Assembly (NCBI RefSeq): GCF_020166105.1
Contig: NZ_JAIUJY010000001.1
Coordinates: forward strand, 186,001 to 250,000
Reading direction: 5' to 3'
DNA from: Blastococcus sp. LR1
Lineage (GTDB): Bacteria; Actinomycetota; Actinomycetes; Mycobacteriales; Geodermatophilaceae
DNA: 64,000 nucleotides
Position numbers and translations under genes: made by a program. Positions within the stretch are counted from its first letter, which is position 1; each line of letters opens with the position of its first letter. The notes below the pieces were generated by a model. That model saw nothing but the letters and a program-made list of their open reading frames with translations, searched no databases and was not told the origin of the DNA. Shown piece after piece: positions 46,552-55,797 of the stretch.

Positions 46552-47499
46552 TCAGGCCTCGGCGCGCAGCACGGCCAGCGCGCCGGCGAGGTCCGCGGGG
46601 TACTCGCTGGTGAACTCCACCCACTGGCCGTCGGCGGGGTGCGGGAAGCCCAGCCGGACGGCGTGCAGCCACTGCCGGGAGACCCCGAGCCGGGCGGCCA
46701 GCGTCGGGTCCGCGCCGTAGGTCATGTCGCCGACGCACGGATGGCGCAGGGCCGAGAAGTGCACCCGGATCTGGTGGGTGCGGCCGGTCTCCAGCCTGAT
46801 GTCGACGAGGCTGGCGGCGGCGAACGCCTCCATCACCTCGTAGTGCGTCACCGACGGGCGGCCGCCCTGGACCACCGCGAACCGCCAGTCGTGCTTCGGG
46901 TGCCGGTCGATCGGGGCGTCGATGGTGCCGCGCGAGGGGTCGGGGTGGCCCTGCACCAGGGCGTTGTAGCCCTTGGAGACCGTGCGCTCCTTGAACGCCG
47001 CCTTGAGCGCGGTGTAGGCGCGCTCGCTCTTGGCCACCACCATGACGCCGGTCGTGGCGGCGTCCAGCCGGTGCACCACGCCCTGGCGCTCGGCGGCGCC
47101 CGAGGTGGAGATCCGGTAGCCCGCCGCGGCGAGGCCGCCGATCACGGTCGGGCCGTCCCAGCCGGGGCTCGGATGGGCGGCGACGCCGACCGGCTTGTCC
47201 ACGACGACGAGGTCGTCGTCGTCGTGCAGGACCGTCATGCCCTCGACCGGCTTCGGCGCCGCGGGCTCGCCAGGCGGGGGCGGCAGCTCGACCTCGAGCC
47301 AGCTGCCACCGCTCAGGCGGTCACCCTTGCCGCGGACCCGGCCGTCGACGAGCACGAGCCCGGCGTCGGCCACCTCGGCGGCGGCGGAGCGGGTGAGCCC
47401 GAAGAGCCGGGAGAGCGCCTGGTCCACCCGCTGCCCCTCGAGGCCGTCGGGCACCGGAAGGGCCCGGTGCAGGCCAGGAGTGCTGATCACGGCACCCAT
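46552..47499 (-). CDS. RluD-type 23S rRNA pseudouridine synthase
   Basis: A 315-residue RluA/RluD-family enzyme. The S4 RNA-binding domain covers about residues 18-75 and includes [17 protein letters not shown]. The catalytic domain has [10 protein letters not shown], the nucleophile Asp146 in HRLDAATTG, and [13 protein letters not shown]. The usual target is uridines in 23S rRNA helix 69, but the site cannot be read from the sequence. It follows lspA with a 37-base gap, the standard order in many bacteria. Confidence 0.94.
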   Translation of the reverse strand: MGAVISTPGLHRALPVPDGLEGQRVDQALSRLFGLTRSAAAEVADAGLVLVDGRVRGKGDRLSGGSWLEVELPPPPGEPAAPKPVEGMTVLHDDDDLVVVDKPVGVAAHPSPGWDGPTVIGGLAAAGYRISTSGAAERQGVVHRLDAATTGVMVVAKSERAYTALKAAFKERTVSKGYNALVQGHPDPSRGTIDAPIDRHPKHDWRFAVVQGGRPSVTHYEVMEAFAAASLVDIRLETGRTHQIRVHFSALRHPCVGDMTYGADPTLAARLGVSRQWLHAVRLGFPHPADGQWVEFTSEYPADLAGALAVLRAEA

Positions 47500-47536
47500 T
47501 GTGCGGGTTGACGCTCACTGCACCGCACAGCCGAGT

Positions 47537-48088
47537 TCAGTCAGCGTCCTTCGTGGCGCGGGTGCCGTCGAACTCGATCCCGCGCAGCGCGAGGACCACG
47601 CCGAGGATGCCGCCGCAGACGATGGCGGAGTCGGCGACGTTGAAGACCGGCCACACCTCGCCGTCGGGGCCGAACACCGACAGGAAGTCGACGACGCCGC
47701 CGCGCAGGAAGCCCGGGTCGCGGAAGATCCGGTCGATCAGGTTGCCGAGCGCACCGCCCAGCACCAGCCCGAGCGCGACGGCCCAGCCGGTCGAGAACAG
47801 CCGCCGCGCGACGCGCACGATCACGACGGAGACGGCCACCGCGATCAGGGTCAGCACGGCGGTGAAGCCCTCGGCCAGGGAGAACGCGGCGCCGGTGTTG
47901 CGCAGCTGGGTGAGGTACAGCGCGCCCCCGAGGGTGCGGATGTCCTCCCCCGGCTCGATCGTCGCGACGACGACGAGCTTCGTGACCAGGTCGGCCAGCA
48001 GGATCCCGGCGGCCAGAGCCAGCAGCAGTCGGGTGCGGGACCGGCGCGGGCCCTCGACGACGGCGGACCCGCCGGGAGAGCCGTCCAC
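47537..48088 (-). CDS. lspA: Lipoprotein signal peptidase II
   Basis: LspA cuts the signal peptide from diacylglyceryl-modified prelipoproteins in the membrane. The 183-residue protein has four membrane helices and the catalytic aspartates Asp119 in GNLIDRIF and Asp153 in FNVADSAI, with RNTGAAFS earlier. A charged N-terminal extension of about 20 residues precedes the first helix. The start is a GTG at 48088; the true start could lie slightly downstream. It acts after Lgt (3.1 kb) and would process LpqY (51.4 kb). Confidence 0.94.
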   Translation of the reverse strand: MDGSPGGSAVVEGPRRSRTRLLLALAAGILLADLVTKLVVVATIEPGEDIRTLGGALYLTQLRNTGAAFSLAEGFTAVLTLIAVAVSVVIVRVARRLFSTGWAVALGLVLGGALGNLIDRIFRDPGFLRGGVVDFLSVFGPDGEVWPVFNVADSAIVCGGILGVVLALRGIEFDGTRATKDAD

Positions 48089-48192
48089 CGGTTCGGCGTG
48101 CTCGGTCAGGTCGGACTCCTCGGACGTCGGTGCACCGGCGGTGGTGCACCGCCGGTGCCGACGACGATAGCCGCGGGGTCAGCCGGTAGCCG

Positions 48193-49491
48193 TCACGCGG
48201 CGCCGACCGCCGTCGCCCCGCCGCGCTCCCCGGACTTCCCGCCGGAGGCGCCGTCCTGCCCACCGCGGGCCGCCTCGAGGTGCTCGAGCCGGTCCTCGGT
48301 GGCCATCCGGGTCAGCGCGGCCCCGGCCTCGGCGTCCCGCGTCAGGTTCTCGCCGGAGTGCGGGTCGAAGACGTGGATCTTGCGGGTGTCCAGCCAGAAC
48401 TCCGCCTCGCGACCTTCGCGGATCCGGCTGGTCGAGTCGATCGACACGATCGCCTGGGTGCGCAGCTCCTCGGAGTCCAGCTCGCGGGAGAGCTCGCGCA
48501 GCTGCGTGGTGATCGACTCCGGTGCCTCGTAGGGGATGTAGGCGTACTGCGAGTCGCCCAGCCACTCGGTGACGTCGACCCTGGCGGTGAACACCGAGCC
48601 CACCGGCCGCTTCGCCTCGTCGACCAGGGAGGCGTCCTCGAAGTACTCCGGCCGGATGCCGACCAGCAGCAGCTCGTGGCCGGCGACCTTCGCCGCCCGC
48701 GCCTCGTCGAGCTCGATCGGCCCGAACGGCGTCACCAGCCGGTTGCCCTCGACGGTGGCCGGGAGGAAGTTCATCGGCGGCGAGCCGATGAAGCCGGCGA
48801 CGAACAGGTTGACCGGCTGCTCGTAGAGCTCGCGCGGCGAGGCGACCTGCTGGATCTTGCCCTTGCGCAGCACGCAGACCCGGTCGCCCAGGGTCATCGC
48901 CTCGGTCTGGTCGTGGGTGACGTAGACGGTGGTGATGCCCAGGCGCCGCTGCAGGCGTGAGATCTCGGTGCGCATCTGGCCGCGCAGCTTGGCGTCGAGG
49001 TTGGACAGCGGCTCGTCGAAGAGGAACGCCTCGGCCTGGCGCACGATCGCCCGGCCCATCGCGACCCGCTGCCGCTGACCACCGGAGAGGTTGGCCGGCT
49101 TGCGGTCGAGGTGGTCCTTGAGTTCGAGCACGTCCGAGGCCTCGGTGACGCGACGGCGCACCTCGTCGTCGTCCATCTTGGCCAGCCGGAGGGGGAAGGC
49201 GATGTTCTCGAACACCGTCATGTGCGGGTAGAGCGCGTAGTTCTGGAAGACCATCGACAGGTTCCGGTCCCGCGGCGCCTTGTCGTTGACCCGGCTGCCG
49301 CCGATGACCATGTCGCCGCTGGTGATGTCCTCCAGGCCGACGATCATCCGCAGCAGCGTCGACTTCCCGCAGCCGGACGGGCCGACCAGGATCATGAACT
49401 CGCCGTCGGCGATGTCCAGGCTGACGTCGTTCACGGCCGGGTAGCCGTCGCCGTACTGCTTGACGATGTTCTTCATCTCGATGGAGGCCAT
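48193..49491 (-). CDS. sugC: Trehalose importer ATPase, SugC-like
   Basis: The 432-residue ATPase of a carbohydrate ABC importer. It has Walker A GPSGCGKS near residue 38, signature LSGGQRQR, Walker B AFLFDEPLSNLDAK, and a C-terminal TOBE-type regulatory domain (about residues 240-370) found in MalK-like proteins. NYALYPHMTVFENIAFPL and the segment up to FVAGFIGSPPMNFLP resemble mycobacterial SugC closely. The last 50 residues are low-complexity. The ATG start lies 60 bases after sugB. Together with lpqY, sugA and sugB it forms a full importer. Confidence 0.9.
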   Translation of the reverse strand: MASIEMKNIVKQYGDGYPAVNDVSLDIADGEFMILVGPSGCGKSTLLRMIVGLEDITSGDMVIGGSRVNDKAPRDRNLSMVFQNYALYPHMTVFENIAFPLRLAKMDDDEVRRRVTEASDVLELKDHLDRKPANLSGGQRQRVAMGRAIVRQAEAFLFDEPLSNLDAKLRGQMRTEISRLQRRLGITTVYVTHDQTEAMTLGDRVCVLRKGKIQQVASPRELYEQPVNLFVAGFIGSPPMNFLPATVEGNRLVTPFGPIELDEARAAKVAGHELLLVGIRPEYFEDASLVDEAKRPVGSVFTARVDVTEWLGDSQYAYIPYEAPESITTQLRELSRELDSEELRTQAIVSIDSTSRIREGREAEFWLDTRKIHVFDPHSGENLTRDAEAGAALTRMATEDRLEHLEAARGGQDGASGGKSGERGGATAVGAA

Positions 49492-49551
49492 CAGGAGTCG
49501 TCCCCTCGTGCGGTCGGAGCGGTGCGAAGTCGGGTGCCGGCGCTCATCGGG

Positions 49552-50385
49552 TCAGCCCTTGACCGCGCCGTTGGTGAGACCGGCGACGATGCGCCGCTGG
49601 AAGAGCAGGACCAGGACGACGACCGGGATCGTGACGATCACCGCGGCAGCGGCGATGGCACCGGTCGGGTCCTCGAACTGCGAGGCGCCGGAGAAGAGGC
49701 CGAGCGCGGCGGGCACCGGCCGGGCGTTCTCCGTCGAGGTCAGCGAGATGCCGTAGACGAAGTCGTTCCAGGCGATGAAGAACGCGATGATCGCGGTGGT
49801 GAAGACGCCCGGGGCGGCCAGCGGCACGATCACCTTGCGGAACGCCTGCCAGGTGGTGGCGCCGTCGACCTGCGCGGCCTGCTCCATCTCCCAGGGGATC
49901 TCCCGGAAGAACGCCGACATCGTCCAGATCGAGATCGGCAGGGTCAGCGACAGGTACGGGATGATCAGCCCCGGCCAGGTGTCGTAGAGGCCGATCTGCC
50001 GCCACACGTTGAACAGCGGCGTCACGATCGAGATGACCGGGAAGATCGCCACCACCAGCGCCGTGGAGAGCACCAGTTTCTTGCCCGGGAAGTCCAGCCG
50101 GGCGATGGCGTAGGCGCAGAACATCGCCAGCAGGCAGGAGATCGCCGTGGCGATCAGGCAGATGCCGAAGCTGTTGACCAGCGCCGGCAGGAACAGGTCG
50201 CTGGCGTTCCCGGTCAGGATCAGGGTGTAGTTGTCCAGCACCGCCCCGTTCGGCAGGAAGCTCCCGGAGTTCAGGTCACCGGCGGACTTGAACGACAGCG
50301 CGACGATCCAGCCGATCGGGAACAGGCAGTAGACGACGATGCCGACCCCGCCGATCCACCACCAGATCTTCTCCTTGCGGGACAT
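49552..50385 (-). CDS. sugB: Trehalose importer permease, SugB-like
   Basis: A 277-residue permease with six membrane helices and the EAA-type loop QAAQVDGATTWQAFRKVIVP near residues 190-210 that docks onto the ATPase. It is the shorter, MalG-like member of the pair. The ATG overlaps the sugA stop by one base (TGATG), so the two permeases are made in equal amounts. Specificity for trehalose is inferred from the LpqY-like binding protein. Confidence 0.9.
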   Translation of the reverse strand: MSRKEKIWWWIGGVGIVVYCLFPIGWIVALSFKSAGDLNSGSFLPNGAVLDNYTLILTGNASDLFLPALVNSFGICLIATAISCLLAMFCAYAIARLDFPGKKLVLSTALVVAIFPVISIVTPLFNVWRQIGLYDTWPGLIIPYLSLTLPISIWTMSAFFREIPWEMEQAAQVDGATTWQAFRKVIVPLAAPGVFTTAIIAFFIAWNDFVYGISLTSTENARPVPAALGLFSGASQFEDPTGAIAAAAVIVTIPVVVLVLLFQRRIVAGLTNGAVKG

Positions 50386-51347
50386 CAGCCCTCACCTCTC
50401 GCCGAAGCCAGATCCACCTTGAAGCCCTTGATGAACAGCGCCGCGATGAGCACCACGCTCAGGAAGAGGAGCACCGACACCGCGGACCCGAGGCCGATCT
50501 CCAGCCGCGAGATCGTCTGCCGGTAGGCCAGGAACGACACCGACTCGGTGTTGTTGGCACCCCCGGTCATCACGAAGATGCTGTCGAAGACGCGGAAGGC
50601 GTCGAGGGTGCGGAACAGCAGGGCCACCATGATCGCGGCCTTCATGTTCGGCAGCGTCACCTTGACCATCCGCTGCCACCAGGTGGCGCCGTCGACCTTC
50701 GCCGCCTCCTGCAGCACCTCCGGCACCTGGGCGAGCCCGGCGAGCAGCAGCAGCGAGATGAACGGTGTGGTCTTCCAGATCTCGGCCAGGCAGATCACCA
50801 GCAGCGAGGTGCCGGTGTCGCCGAACCAGTCGGTGTCGGCCGAGACCCCGGGTATCCAGGCGAACCACGAGTTCACGAACCCGGTGTTGATGTCGAAGGC
50901 GAACTGCCAGGCGAAGGCCGAGACGACGGTGATGACGGCGTACGGGATGAGGATCGCCGCGCGCACCACCGGCCGGATGGACTTCAGCGCCTTGGCCATC
51001 ACCAGGGCGAGGGCGAAGCCGAGCACGAGCTCGACGGCCACGGTGATCACCGTGATCAGCAGCGTCACGCCGAGCGCGGTCCACCAGAGCTGGTCGCTGA
51101 GGATGACCAGGTAGTTGCTCAGCCCGACGAACTCCCGGTTGGCCGGGTCGGTGAGCCGATAGGCGAACAGCGACTCGTAGGTCGCCTGGAGGATCGGATA
51201 GGCGGTGACGCCGAGCATCACCAGGAAGGCCGGGCCGGCGAGCAGCCAGCCGAGCTTGCGCTCGGACTTCGACCGGTCGCTGATCTTCCCGTGCGGCGCG
51301 GAGACCGGTTGGGTCTTCTCGACCGGAGGGAGCGTGGTCTGGGTCAT
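50385..51347 (-). CDS. sugA: Trehalose importer permease, SugA-like
   Basis: A 320-residue MalF-like permease with a charged N-terminal stretch of about 30 residues, six main membrane helices and the EAA loop EAAKVDGATWWQRMVKVTLP near residues 215-235. It follows lpqY by 13 bases. The set order lpqY-sugA-sugB-sugC is that of mycobacteria, where the system recycles trehalose released during cell-envelope mycolate transfer. This organism need not make mycolates, so here the importer may simply scavenge trehalose or a related disaccharide. Confidence 0.9.
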   Translation of the reverse strand: MTQTTLPPVEKTQPVSAPHGKISDRSKSERKLGWLLAGPAFLVMLGVTAYPILQATYESLFAYRLTDPANREFVGLSNYLVILSDQLWWTALGVTLLITVITVAVELVLGFALALVMAKALKSIRPVVRAAILIPYAVITVVSAFAWQFAFDINTGFVNSWFAWIPGVSADTDWFGDTGTSLLVICLAEIWKTTPFISLLLLAGLAQVPEVLQEAAKVDGATWWQRMVKVTLPNMKAAIMVALLFRTLDAFRVFDSIFVMTGGANNTESVSFLAYRQTISRLEIGLGSAVSVLLFLSVVLIAALFIKGFKVDLASARGEG

Positions 51348-51360
51348 CGGTCGTTTCCCC

Positions 51361-52722
51361 TCACAGCAGCTGGTCCCCTCGGAGCACTGCGCCGATCAGC
51401 TCGGCGGCCGCCTCGCCGGTGTTCTCCCCCACCGACGACGGCGGGTGGAACTCGCGCTGGAGCCCGCCGGAGACCTCGCTGTAGTACGGGGTCTGCGGCC
51501 GCGGCTTGGCCAGCTCCAGGGACTCCCGGATGACCGGCGCCTGCGGGAAGGACTCGAGCACCTCCGGGTCGTCGAAGACCTCGGCCTTCGACGACGGGTT
51601 GCCGTCGTTCACGAAGTAGAACGCCTGGTTCTCCGCCGTCGTGATGCACTCGGCGGCCTCCATCGCGAGGTCGACGTCCGGGCTGAACGCGCTGATCCCG
51701 AGGCTGATCCCGCCCAGGGGCGGCGCGGCCGGCTCGTCCGGGTTGACCCGTGGGTAGACCGCGGCGCCGTAGTCCTCCGGCACCGAGGCCTCCAGCGACC
51801 CGGCCTCCACGGCCCCCAGCGCGCGGGCGTAGACGAACGGGTAGTTGACCTGGAAGCCGCCGCGCTCGCCCTCGAAGCCGGTCGCCGACGCGTCCTCGTT
51901 CTCGGTCGAGAAGGCGGGGCTCGCGGCATCGGAGGAGGCGACCAGGTTCATGACCTCCGCCGCCCGCTGGGCGGCGTCGGTGGTGAGGCCCAACTCGATG
52001 TCGGCGGGATCCTCGGCGTTCTCCTCGATGATCGACCCGCCCGCGGACTCGATGAGCGCGTTGAGCCAGACGGTGAGCGACTCGGCCCGGGCACCCTGCG
52101 CGCCGACGAGCTTCCCCTGGTCCTCGGCCGCGGTCACGATCTGCTCCCAGGTGACCGGCTCGTCCATGTCGAGGCCGGCCGCCTCGGCGACGGACTTGCG
52201 GTACCAGAGCACCTGCGTGTTGGCCCAGAACGGAACGGCGACGAGCTCGTCGTCCCACGTCGCGCCCTCGATCGCGCCCTGGACGACGCCCTCGGTCACC
52301 CGCTCCTCGACGTCGTCGGGCACGTCGGCGAGGAAGCCGGCGGCCGCGAACTCGGGGATGAACGGCGGGTCGAGGCTCATGATGTCGATCGAGGCGTCAC
52401 TGGCCGCCAGGCGCCGGACCAGCTGCTCACGCTGGCCGGACGCGTCGCGCGGCAGGACGGCGGTGGAGATCCGGTAGCGGCCCTCGGCGGCGTCGGTGCA
52501 GCGGGACGCGATCTCCGCCTGCCCACCCGAATCGGGGTTGGTGTACCAGGTGAGAGTCGGCGGGCCGCCGCTCTCGCCGCCGCCGCACGCGGCCAGGGTG
52601 GAGGCCAGGACGACGCCGGCCGCAGCGCCCGCGAGACGCCGGGGCGCCCGGGACCGTGCGGATCGGGGAGCCGTCCCCCGCCGATGGGGCGGGAACAGGC
52701 CAGGGACCTCAGTCACACGCAT
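51361..52722 (-). CDS. lpqY: Sugar-binding lipoprotein, LpqY-like
   Basis: A 453-residue extracytoplasmic solute-binding lipoprotein. After a twin-Arg-like basic start and a hydrophobic segment, the lipobox reads STLAAC, with Cys near residue 46. The mature part starts TLTWYTNPDSGGQAEIASRC and continues LPRDASGQREQLVRRLAASD, SIDIMSLDPPFIPEFAAAGFL, matching my memory of mycobacterial LpqY well. The start may be the ATG at 52722 or the GTG at 52716, which has GGAGG at a better distance. Lgt and LspA for its maturation are both in this window. Confidence 0.88.
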   Translation of the reverse strand: MRVTEVPGLFPPHRRGTAPRSARSRAPRRLAGAAAGVVLASTLAACGGGESGGPPTLTWYTNPDSGGQAEIASRCTDAAEGRYRISTAVLPRDASGQREQLVRRLAASDASIDIMSLDPPFIPEFAAAGFLADVPDDVEERVTEGVVQGAIEGATWDDELVAVPFWANTQVLWYRKSVAEAAGLDMDEPVTWEQIVTAAEDQGKLVGAQGARAESLTVWLNALIESAGGSIIEENAEDPADIELGLTTDAAQRAAEVMNLVASSDAASPAFSTENEDASATGFEGERGGFQVNYPFVYARALGAVEAGSLEASVPEDYGAAVYPRVNPDEPAAPPLGGISLGISAFSPDVDLAMEAAECITTAENQAFYFVNDGNPSSKAEVFDDPEVLESFPQAPVIRESLELAKPRPQTPYYSEVSGGLQREFHPPSSVGENTGEAAAELIGAVLRGDQLL

Positions 52723-52767
52723 CGCCTCCGTTGGCGTCCGGTGAGCCGCATGATCTCGGCGTTCTCG

Positions 52768-52783
52768 GAGCGTGGTACCGCTC
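52768..52783. promoter_or_regulatory. Candidate operator upstream of lpqY
   Basis: GAGCG-TGGTAC-CGCTC is a perfect interrupted palindrome with five-base arms, containing the overlapping palindrome GGTACC. It lies 46 to 61 bases upstream of the lpqY ATG, where an operator of a LacI-family sugar repressor would be expected. No regulator gene lies nearby. The short arms make chance occurrence possible. Confidence 0.3.
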
Positions 52784-52872
52784 ACAGGCGGTGTCAAACG
52801 GAACGGAATCCGGCCGTGACCTCGCCGTCATCTCAGCGGCGGTGCGTCGCGGACCGGACCCGGCGCGACCGC

Positions 52873-54102
52873 TCAGCCGCGGCCGGCGATGACCGAAGGC
52901 GTCGTGAGCTCCTCCGGCGTACCCGGCAGCACGGTGTCGAAGTACGAGCGCGCCGCCTTCGTCGTCCCCACGTCCCGGCCGGCCTGCTCCGAGAGGAACC
53001 ACCGGTGCTCGAGCACCTCGTGGAAGACCTCGGCCGGCTCCAGCCGGCCGCGCAGGTGCTCGGGGATCGCCTCGACGACGGGCTGGTAGACCTCGGCCAG
53101 CCACCGGTGCCCGGCGATCGTCTCCGGCACCGGGCGCCCGGCCTTCTGCTCCAGGTAGGCGCGGAAGGCGCGGACGTCGTTGACCAGCCGCTGCGCCTGC
53201 CGTTCCTGCGCCTCCAGGCCGGTCAGCCGGAAGAGCTCGCGCCGGTTGTGGCCGGGCTCGGCGACGCGGGTCTCCACTCGCAGCCGGACGCCCTGGTCGC
53301 TGGTCATGAGCTCCACCTCGCCGACGTCGAAGCCGAGCTCGTTGAGCCGCTGCAGCCGCTCGGCCACCCGGTAGCGCTGCTCGTCGCTCTGGAAGAGCTC
53401 CTCGCGGGTCACCTCCTCCCACAGCGACGCGTAGCGCGGCGGCAGGCTGTCGGCGACCTCGATCGGGTCGATGTCCTCGGGCAGCAGGCCGCCGAACTGC
53501 AGGTCCATCAACTCGGCGCCGACCCGCTCCCGGGCGAGGTCGACGTCGTAGTTGCGCTGGCCGGGCGAGAGCGTCGGGTAGCGCTCGGCGGTCTCGGCGT
53601 CGACGAGGTAGGCGGCGAAGGTGCCGGCGTCGAGGCGGAAGAGGGTGTTCGACAGCGAGCAGTCGCCCCAGAAGACGCCGGCCAGGTGCAGGCGGACGAG
53701 CAGCACCACCATCGTGTCCAGCAGCTGGTCGGGCGACTGGTGGCCCCGCGGGCGGGAGAACAGCCAGCGGTAGGACATCGAGTACTCGAGGTAGCGGGTG
53801 ACCAGCACCGCGGGCTGCTCGTCGGGCCGGTCCACGCAGATGCCGAGCACCGAGACCGCGGGCAGCCCCTCCCCCTCGAACTGCGCGAGCAGGGCGTACT
53901 CGTGGCGGGCCAGCCGCTCGTCGATCTCCTTCAGCGCGTAGACCCGGTCCTCGATCGCGACGAACCGGACGACGTGCCGGGAGATGCCGCGCGAGGGGAC
54001 GTCGAGCAGCAGGTCGGAGTCCCACTCCTCCAGCGGCTCGTGCCACGGCAGCGCGAGCAGGCCGGTCGCGTCCGTGGCCGGGGGCCGGAAGAGGTAGCGC
54101 AT
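52873..54102 (-). CDS. DUF4032 protein with kinase-like fold
   Basis: A 409-residue protein of the DUF4032 family. The first 230 residues look like an atypical small-molecule or protein kinase: DRVYALKEID with a candidate ATP Lys, ARHEYALLAQFEGEGLPAVSV with the paired Glu region, RLHLAGVFWGDCSLSNTLF as the catalytic loop (GD-x-x-x-x-N), and AAYLVDAETAE as the metal-binding Asp. All key positions are kept, so activity is plausible. The C-terminal 170 residues form the DUF4032-specific part. It lies 150 bases upstream of lpqY on the same strand; a link to trehalose metabolism is only a guess from position. Confidence 0.83.
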   Translation of the reverse strand: MRYLFRPPATDATGLLALPWHEPLEEWDSDLLLDVPSRGISRHVVRFVAIEDRVYALKEIDERLARHEYALLAQFEGEGLPAVSVLGICVDRPDEQPAVLVTRYLEYSMSYRWLFSRPRGHQSPDQLLDTMVVLLVRLHLAGVFWGDCSLSNTLFRLDAGTFAAYLVDAETAERYPTLSPGQRNYDVDLARERVGAELMDLQFGGLLPEDIDPIEVADSLPPRYASLWEEVTREELFQSDEQRYRVAERLQRLNELGFDVGEVELMTSDQGVRLRVETRVAEPGHNRRELFRLTGLEAQERQAQRLVNDVRAFRAYLEQKAGRPVPETIAGHRWLAEVYQPVVEAIPEHLRGRLEPAEVFHEVLEHRWFLSEQAGRDVGTTKAARSYFDTVLPGTPEELTTPSVIAGRG

Positions 54103-54188
54103 GGCGTTGCTCCGTGGGGTCCGGCACGGCGACCGCCGCCCGGTGCCGGTGGCCTCACGATGCCACGCGACGACGTCGTCCGCAGGCG

Positions 54189-55700
54189 CTAGTCGGCGTC
54201 GTCGGGGCGGCCGGACTCGCCGCGCCACATGGCCAGGCGCCCGGCCCGGCTGACGGCGCGCAGCCGGCGCTCCGCCTCGGGCCGGGACCGCCGGGCCGAG
54301 ACGAGCAGCGCCTGGTCCCCGCGCATGAGCCGGGTCGTCTCGTCCGGCACGAACGAGCGTCCGTGCCGGACGATGAGCACCACCGCGGCGTCCTCGGGCA
54401 GGCGCAGCTCGGGCAGGTAGACGCCGTGCAGCTTCGACCCCGCCGGCACCGTCATCTGCATCAGCTCGGCGTCCAGCTCCTCCAGCGGCGCGGCCTCCAC
54501 CTGGATCTCCCGCGGGGCGACGGGCGCGGCGATGCCCAGCCGGCGAGCCACCCAGGGCAGCGACCAGCCCTGCACCAGGGTGAAGACGACGACGAGCACG
54601 AAGACCGTGTCGAAGATCGTCGTCGCGCCTGGCACCTGCGCGGTCAGCGGGAAGGTGGCGACGACGATCGGCACGGCACCGCGGAGCCCCGCCCACGCGA
54701 TGAACACCTGCTGCCGCGGCGGGAACCGGAACCAGACCAGGCTCGCCATCACCGACAGCGGCCGCGCCAGCAGCAGCAGCGCGCCGCCCACCACCAGCGC
54801 CGGACCGACCGCCTCGGGCAGCCGCGCCGGTGAGACGAGCAGCCCGAGCATCACGAACAGCCCGATCTGGGCCAGCGACGCCATGCCCTCGGCGAAACCG
54901 ATGCTCGCCGAGCGGTGCGGCAGCGTCACGTTGCCGAGCACGAGCCCGCACAGGTAGACGGCGACGAAGCCCGAGGCGTGCAGCAGCGAGGCACCGGCGA
55001 ACGCCAGCACGCAGAGCGCCATCGTGGCCAGTGGGTAGAAGCCGGCGAGCGGCAGCGCCACCCGGCGCAGCAGCTCCGCGCCGCCGAAGCCCACGGCCAG
55101 CCCGAGCGCCGCGCCGCCCACCAGCTCGACCACCACGACGACCGGCACCTGCCACCACGGACCCGAGGCGCCGCCGGTGAGCACGTCGGAGAGGACGACG
55201 ACGAGCAGGATGACCGGGGCGTCGTTGAGGCCGCTCTCGGTCTCCAGGGACGCCGCCAGCCGCCGGGGCAGCGGCAACCTGCGCAGGGTGGCGAACACGG
55301 CCGCGGCGTCGGTGGAGCTGATCACCGCGGCGACGAGCAGCGCGAAGCCCCACTCCCAGCCGAGCAGCCCCACGCTCACCGCGGCGGTGACGCCGATGCT
55401 GACCACGACGCCGACCGTGGCGAGGCTCAGACCGGGCCCGATCGCCCGGCGGACGTCGGCCCACCGGGTGGTCAGCCCACCCTCGGCGAGGATCACCAGC
55501 AACGCGGCGACGCCGAGGGTCTGGGCCAGCGAGTAGTCCTCGAACTGGACGCCCAGGCCGCTCTCCCCCAGCACCACACCGATGGCGAGGTAGAGGAGCA
55601 GGCTGGGGAGGCCGAGCCGGTCCGCGAGGCGCAGCGCGACGGCGGCGAGCAACACCACGACGGCGCCGACGGCGAGGCCCAGCGCGACCGTGGTGTTCAC
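54189..55700 (-). CDS. CPA1-type cation/proton antiporter with TrkA_C domain
   Basis: A 503-residue membrane antiporter of the NhaP2/CvrA type. About twelve helices fill residues 5-395, with the ion-binding motifs ISSTDAAAVFA and ESGLNDAPVI. The C-terminal region (about 410-480) includes VPAGSKLHGVYLPELRLPEDAAVVLIVR, a TrkA_C-like ligand-binding domain that often senses nucleotides. Potassium or sodium export in exchange for protons is expected; the ion cannot be read from the sequence. The GTG at 55700 is chosen. It is divergent from ileS. Confidence 0.88.
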   Translation of the reverse strand: MNTTVALGLAVGAVVVLLAAVALRLADRLGLPSLLLYLAIGVVLGESGLGVQFEDYSLAQTLGVAALLVILAEGGLTTRWADVRRAIGPGLSLATVGVVVSIGVTAAVSVGLLGWEWGFALLVAAVISSTDAAAVFATLRRLPLPRRLAASLETESGLNDAPVILLVVVLSDVLTGGASGPWWQVPVVVVVELVGGAALGLAVGFGGAELLRRVALPLAGFYPLATMALCVLAFAGASLLHASGFVAVYLCGLVLGNVTLPHRSASIGFAEGMASLAQIGLFVMLGLLVSPARLPEAVGPALVVGGALLLLARPLSVMASLVWFRFPPRQQVFIAWAGLRGAVPIVVATFPLTAQVPGATTIFDTVFVLVVVFTLVQGWSLPWVARRLGIAAPVAPREIQVEAAPLEELDAELMQMTVPAGSKLHGVYLPELRLPEDAAVVLIVRHGRSFVPDETTRLMRGDQALLVSARRSRPEAERRLRAVSRAGRLAMWRGESGRPDDAD

Positions 55701-55797
55701 CTCGCCCGCCGCATGGGGAGCAGTCTCCCGTACCCCGTGCCGGCCACGTCGGGACGCACCGGCGAGCCCGTTTGCCGGTTCGGGGAGAATGGACGGC

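Noticed and set aside
55701-55797. Possible T-box riboswitch upstream of ileS, as known for other Actinobacteria.
   Set aside because: The 97-base leader is short and lacks a TGGTACC-like antiterminator core or specifier stem.
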